From assembly GCF_015690355.1 (NCBI RefSeq), contig NZ_JADPRT010000021.1, positions 87,963 through 151,962 on the forward strand: 64,000 bases of DNA, written 5' to 3'. Positions 60,117 to 64,000 of this stretch are shown piece after piece. The stretch is from Streptacidiphilus fuscans. Its GTDB lineage: Bacteria; Actinomycetota; Actinomycetes; Streptomycetales; Streptomycetaceae. Each line of letters starts with the position of its first letter. Position 1 is the first letter of the stretch. The notes below the pieces were generated by a model. It made no database searches and was not told the origin of the DNA. It saw only the letters and a program-made list of their open reading frames with translations. The position numbers were made by a program, and so were the translations under genes.

Positions 60117-60214
60117 CGGACGGCTCCCCACGGGTTACTGGAAGTGTTGCCGGAACTGAAAACGCTGCTGTCGGAGACGCGCTTGCTCTTGCTGCCGAAC
60201 GCGGTGGGGATCAT
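60113..60214 (-). CDS. Tiny 33-residue ORF, translationally coupled on both sides
   Basis: An ATG at 60214 overlaps the stop of the upstream YbjQ-like gene (ATGA), and its TGA (60115-60113) overlaps the ATG of the downstream one (ATGA). GGGGGA lies eight bases before its ATG. The peptide begins MIPTAFGSKSKRV, is rich in Ser and Asn, contains one Trp near the end (NPWGAVR) and has no hydrophobic segment. Two exact 4-base overlaps and a good ribosome binding site argue for real translation; it may also serve only to carry ribosomes from one gene to the next. No family recognised. Confidence 0.6.
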   Translation of the reverse strand: MIPTAFGSKSKRVSDSSVFSSGNTSSNPWGAVR

Positions 60215-61236
60215 CCCTGGTCCCCCAGTTCGCTCAGCTCGTCGGCCAGCCGCCGGTACTCGTTCGGGTCCCCGTACGGGCTCGACGCGACTGCGGCGAG
60301 CCGCTGGCGCAGCCGGTCGCCACGCTTGCCCAGCGGCATGACCGAGAGGGTGCGCGGCTTTTGGTCGCCGGTGCGGAACCGGGCGATGCTGGTGCCGATC
60401 ATCGTGGCCTCGGCCACGTGGTCCTCCTGCTCGGAGTTGTTGCGGTTGGCCGCACGGATGCAGGACTCCCGCCAGACCCGTAGATCACCGGCAGCCATGA
60501 TCACACCGTCACCGCCCATCCGGGACGCCTGCAGCTGCAACTGCTGGCGCGCGTCGGCGCGGATCGCGTGGATCAGTCGGCTCCAACCGGTCATCTCCGT
60601 GTTCTGCCACGAATACTGCTGAGACTGTGTGCGGTAGTCGTCGTGTCGGACCCCGATCGACATGCCGACGAGCAGTTCGGCCGGGACCCACCCTGCACTC
60701 ACCAGCTTGGCGAACCCCTGGCCGTCCAGGTGGCAGGTGAAAGGGTGTCGCGGCCGGACATTGCCCTGCGCCCGCACCGCGGTGCCGATCACCTTGAACT
60801 CCAGGCAGTTGGGCGCGTTCGGGAACGGCGCCATGGTGAGCTCCGCCGCCACCACCCCGTCACCGCCCAGCGCCGAGCACTCGGCCGTCATCCGGCCCAG
60901 CGCGGTACGGCGGGCCTGGTCGAAGACGCCGACCAGCTGCCGGGAGGGAGCTCCCTGCCCCGACAGGGCGACCGGCGCGTCGCCGCGGTTGCCGTAGCTG
61001 AAGCCGAACCCTGCGCCGCTGTAGAGACAGTCGTGGTAGCCCCAGTACCGACCGCTGCGTGCGATCTGGAACACCGCCGACCCCATCACCTGCCCGACCG
61101 GCTCGAAGCCGACCGACTTCACCGAGGCGAACTCGCCGGTGGAGAGGGCGGACGTCCACGTCCCGCTGCCTCTCACCTCGGCCATTCGCTCGGCCGCAGC
61201 GGGTGGTAGCCCGCCGCCGTTCCAGGGAACCGTCAT
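60211..61236 (-). CDS. YbjQ-like repeat protein (multi-domain)
   Basis: A 341-residue relative of the neighbouring 276-residue protein. The first domain begins TWTSALSTGEFASVKSVGFEPVGQVMGSAVFQIA and ends VVAAELTMAPF...LEFKVIGTAVRAQG; the second begins HPFTCHLDGQGFAKLVSAGWVPAELLVGMSIGVRHDD and ends GDGVIMAAGDLRVWR...AEATMIGTSIARF. A charged C-terminal helix region follows. ATG 61236 is chosen with GGAG about nine bases upstream; the frame is open to 61368. It is the first of three coupled genes read leftward. Function unknown; duplication inside and between genes is clear. Confidence 0.83.
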   Translation of the reverse strand: MTVPWNGGGLPPAAAERMAEVRGSGTWTSALSTGEFASVKSVGFEPVGQVMGSAVFQIARSGRYWGYHDCLYSGAGFGFSYGNRGDAPVALSGQGAPSRQLVGVFDQARRTALGRMTAECSALGGDGVVAAELTMAPFPNAPNCLEFKVIGTAVRAQGNVRPRHPFTCHLDGQGFAKLVSAGWVPAELLVGMSIGVRHDDYRTQSQQYSWQNTEMTGWSRLIHAIRADARQQLQLQASRMGGDGVIMAAGDLRVWRESCIRAANRNNSEQEDHVAEATMIGTSIARFRTGDQKPRTLSVMPLGKRGDRLRQRLAAVASSPYGDPNEYRRLADELSELGDQG

Positions 61237-61552
61237 CCCGTCCCACTCCTGCCCGACCTCGCGAACACTTTGCGCCCCTCGGAATGTACGCACGGTGTAG
61301 ATTCGTCTCAAGAACCAGACGTCGCTGCTGATGGCGGTCGGCAGGTCCCGGGCTCCAGGCTCGGGCACGCCGAGGGAGAGAGGGCCTCCGACGCACTGGT
61401 CCGGAACAAACGGTCATACGGTTGAGGCACGCATTCGGGTTCCCGGATCCGGCGGCCCCTTCGGTATGTCCGTGTTGGTGTGCCCGCGCATCGGGCCGCG
61501 CCTGGGTTCCGGACCGTCGCCTCCCACTACCTCGACGTGATGGAGATACAGC
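61237..61552. other. Divergent intergenic region YbjQ locus / ahcY
   Basis: 316 bp containing the promoters of both transcripts. I looked for an S-adenosylhomocysteine riboswitch before ahcY and saw no convincing match to its conserved core. The only clear signal is GGAG eight bases before the ahcY GTG. Confidence 0.45.
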
Positions 61553-63001
<1,449 letters not shown>

Positions 63002-63082
63002 TCGGCGCACCACTCGACGTACCGCATCCCGATAGGCGGTAGCGAGGATCTTCCAGCGGCCGCTGGCGCATAGGCTCGTCCC

Positions 63083-63703
63083 ATGCCCAGCGGCCGTTAC
63101 TCGTTCCACGACACGCACGACGACACCCCCCTCGGTGACGAGCGCTTCAGCTGCGCCGCCGGACCCTCCGGCTGGCGCTACACAGCTCAGACCTTCACGA
63201 CGGATGGCACGCTGGACGGCTCCGTCGACCTGACTCTCGACTCCCGATCCCGCCCGGCCCGACTGGAACTGCGCCGCAACGGCTGGCAGGTGCGCGGCGG
63301 TGCCCTCGCCGGGCTGACCTGGGTGCGTACGCACCCTGACGACCGGGATCTCTCGTTCACGAGCGAGGGCAACGAAAAGGCCCACGCCTTCACCGGCCGC
63401 TCGCCGGCGTTCCTCATCGCGACGGCACGGATGCTGGCGCTGTCGGAGGGCTCCTCCGCACGCGTCCGCGTCGTCTCCTTCACCGAACCCGTGCTGGCCC
63501 CCCGCACGCTGGACCAGGGCTGGACCCTGGAAAGCATCGAAGCACACACCACCGACAGCGGGCCGCTGACGGTCCGTCGCTTCCGCGTCGCGGACCTGGA
63601 GACGGGGGAGGAGGGCCTGGTCCACCTGGGCGGCGACGTCGTCCTGGCAGCGCCCGGCGTCGAGCTGGAGGAGCTGGACACCCCTCCGGGTCCCTGGATT
63701 TGA
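63083..63703 (+). CDS. Conserved hypothetical protein, possibly glycolipid-binding-like
   Basis: A 206-residue cytoplasmic protein, mainly beta strands: GRYSFHDTHDDTPLGDERFSCAAGPSGWRYTAQTFTTDGTLDGSVDLTLDSRSRPARLELRRNGWQVRGG, then later SPAFLIATARML, VRVVSFTEPVLAPRTLDQGWTLE and RRFRVADLETGEEGLVHLGGDVVLAAPGV. The layout of long antiparallel strands resembles glycolipid-binding (lolA-like barrel) proteins, but I cannot confirm a family. It has its own gap of 81 bp after ahcY. The stop is followed by a compact hairpin, so it is probably monocistronic or at the end of the ahcY transcript. Confidence 0.7.
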   Translation: MPSGRYSFHDTHDDTPLGDERFSCAAGPSGWRYTAQTFTTDGTLDGSVDLTLDSRSRPARLELRRNGWQVRGGALAGLTWVRTHPDDRDLSFTSEGNEKAHAFTGRSPAFLIATARMLALSEGSSARVRVVSFTEPVLAPRTLDQGWTLESIEAHTTDSGPLTVRRFRVADLETGEEGLVHLGGDVVLAAPGVELEELDTPPGPWI

Positions 63704-63738
63704 CTCGGGCCGTACGGCCACGTAACGTTCTTCGAGTT

Positions 63739-63755
63739 GCCCCGCTGAGCGGGGC
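63739..63755. terminator. Compact GC hairpin upstream of the rRNA promoter region
   Basis: GCCCCGCT-G-AGCGGGGC, realistically a six- to seven-pair stem with a short loop, 36 bp after the preceding stop. It would insulate the rRNA promoters from upstream transcription. Confidence 0.6.
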
Positions 63756-63779
63756 GGCAAACCCCCCAGAGAATCGGAA

Positions 63780-64000
63780 ATCCGATTGACGGGGACTGCG
63801 AAATCGGGACTGAAAAGTTCTGATAGAGTAGAAAACGAAGGAAGCGCCCGGAGAAAGCCCGAGAGGGAATTCAAAGGAAGCGTCCGTTCCTTGAGAACTC
63901 AACAGCGTGCCAAAAGTCAACGCCAGTTACTTTTGAGAACAAATTTTCAGCGAGGACGCTGTGCACGGGTCCGCTCATTCCGGCGGATGCTGTGCCGCTC
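63780..64000 (+). promoter_or_regulatory. rRNA operon promoter and leader (16S gene begins beyond the window)
   Basis: The sequence closely follows streptomycete rrn leaders. A TTGACG hexamer (63786-63791) and a TGATAGAGT extended -10 (63821-63829) mark promoters, though they are too far apart (32 nt) to be one pair. Then come GGAAGCGCCCGGAGAAAGCC, CCGAGAGGG and the highly conserved CCTTGAGAACTCAACAGCGT processing/antitermination motif (from about 63886), and GCGAGGACGCTGTG. From memory, 16S rRNA normally begins within about 100-200 bp of these motifs; its 5' end is not in the window. Confidence 0.88.

Noticed and set aside
61370..61552. S-adenosylhomocysteine riboswitch upstream of ahcY
   Set aside because: No convincing conserved core or pseudoknot could be seen; a covariance-model search would settle it.

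Overview
This is a very GC-rich stretch of an actinobacterial chromosome, almost certainly a member of the Streptomycetaceae (Streptomyces, Kitasatospora or Streptacidiphilus type). The evidence is a near-canonical WhiB, a deazaflavin F420 pathway pair (CofD plus a two-domain FbiB), an AfsR-like SARP regulator, many GTG starts with GGAGG-type ribosome binding sites, and a streptomycete-type rRNA leader at the right edge. From memory, the core order (GtrA, purK, purE, dipeptidase ... F420 genes ... whiB ... manB, manA, ahcY, rrn) matches a conserved core block of streptomycete chromosomes.

Region by region. 1-6.1 kb: end of a histidine kinase, GtrA protein, the purK-purE couple, an M19 dipeptidase and an amidohydrolase. 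6.1-7.5 kb: a divergent MerR / DUF4188 pair around a perfect palindrome. 7.5-24.4 kb: an accessory island that looks like an uncharacterised biosynthetic gene cluster. It has a LuxR-type regulator, a large AfsR-like SARP, a 55-residue secreted peptide, a DUF5519-type protein, and then a tight plus-strand operon: ALAS-like alpha-oxoamine synthase, Fe(II)/2-oxoglutarate dioxygenase, KASIII-like enzyme with an altered active site, ATP-grasp ligase, LuxC/LuxE-like fusion, tricorn-like protease and MFS exporter, closed by a strong hairpin. 24.4-35.4 kb: CoA-binding protein, UDP-glucose dehydrogenase, nucleobase permease, SMR exporter, HAD phosphatase, a four-gene ABC importer with its divergent GntR regulator, and a ZIP metal transporter with an iron-box-like site. 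35.4-45.4 kb: cell-envelope genes (GT2, LytR_C, LCP), a DNA glycosylase, the F420 genes, a cupin and a two-component system. 45.5-64 kb: cysteine dioxygenase, whiB, a giant membrane glycosyltransferase with DUF5719 partner, the mannose-phosphate block, a YbjQ-repeat locus with a tiny coupled ORF, ahcY, and an rRNA operon leader.

Working model of the island (inference): the ALAS-like enzyme makes an aminoketone from an amino acid and an acyl-CoA; the LuxE-like domain activates a carboxylate; the KASIII-like enzyme and ATP-grasp ligase join building blocks through C-C, ester or amide bonds; the dioxygenase tailors; the MFS protein exports; the SARP and LuxR-type proteins control expression. The product is unknown to me.

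A second genome-scale signal is a family of dispersed palindromic elements. At least seven sites carry GC-rich inverted modules bounded by related terminal inverted repeats (AGGTAGTTGCA...TGCAACTACCT). They sit directly against the 3' ends of genes and in one case supply the stop codons of both convergent neighbours.
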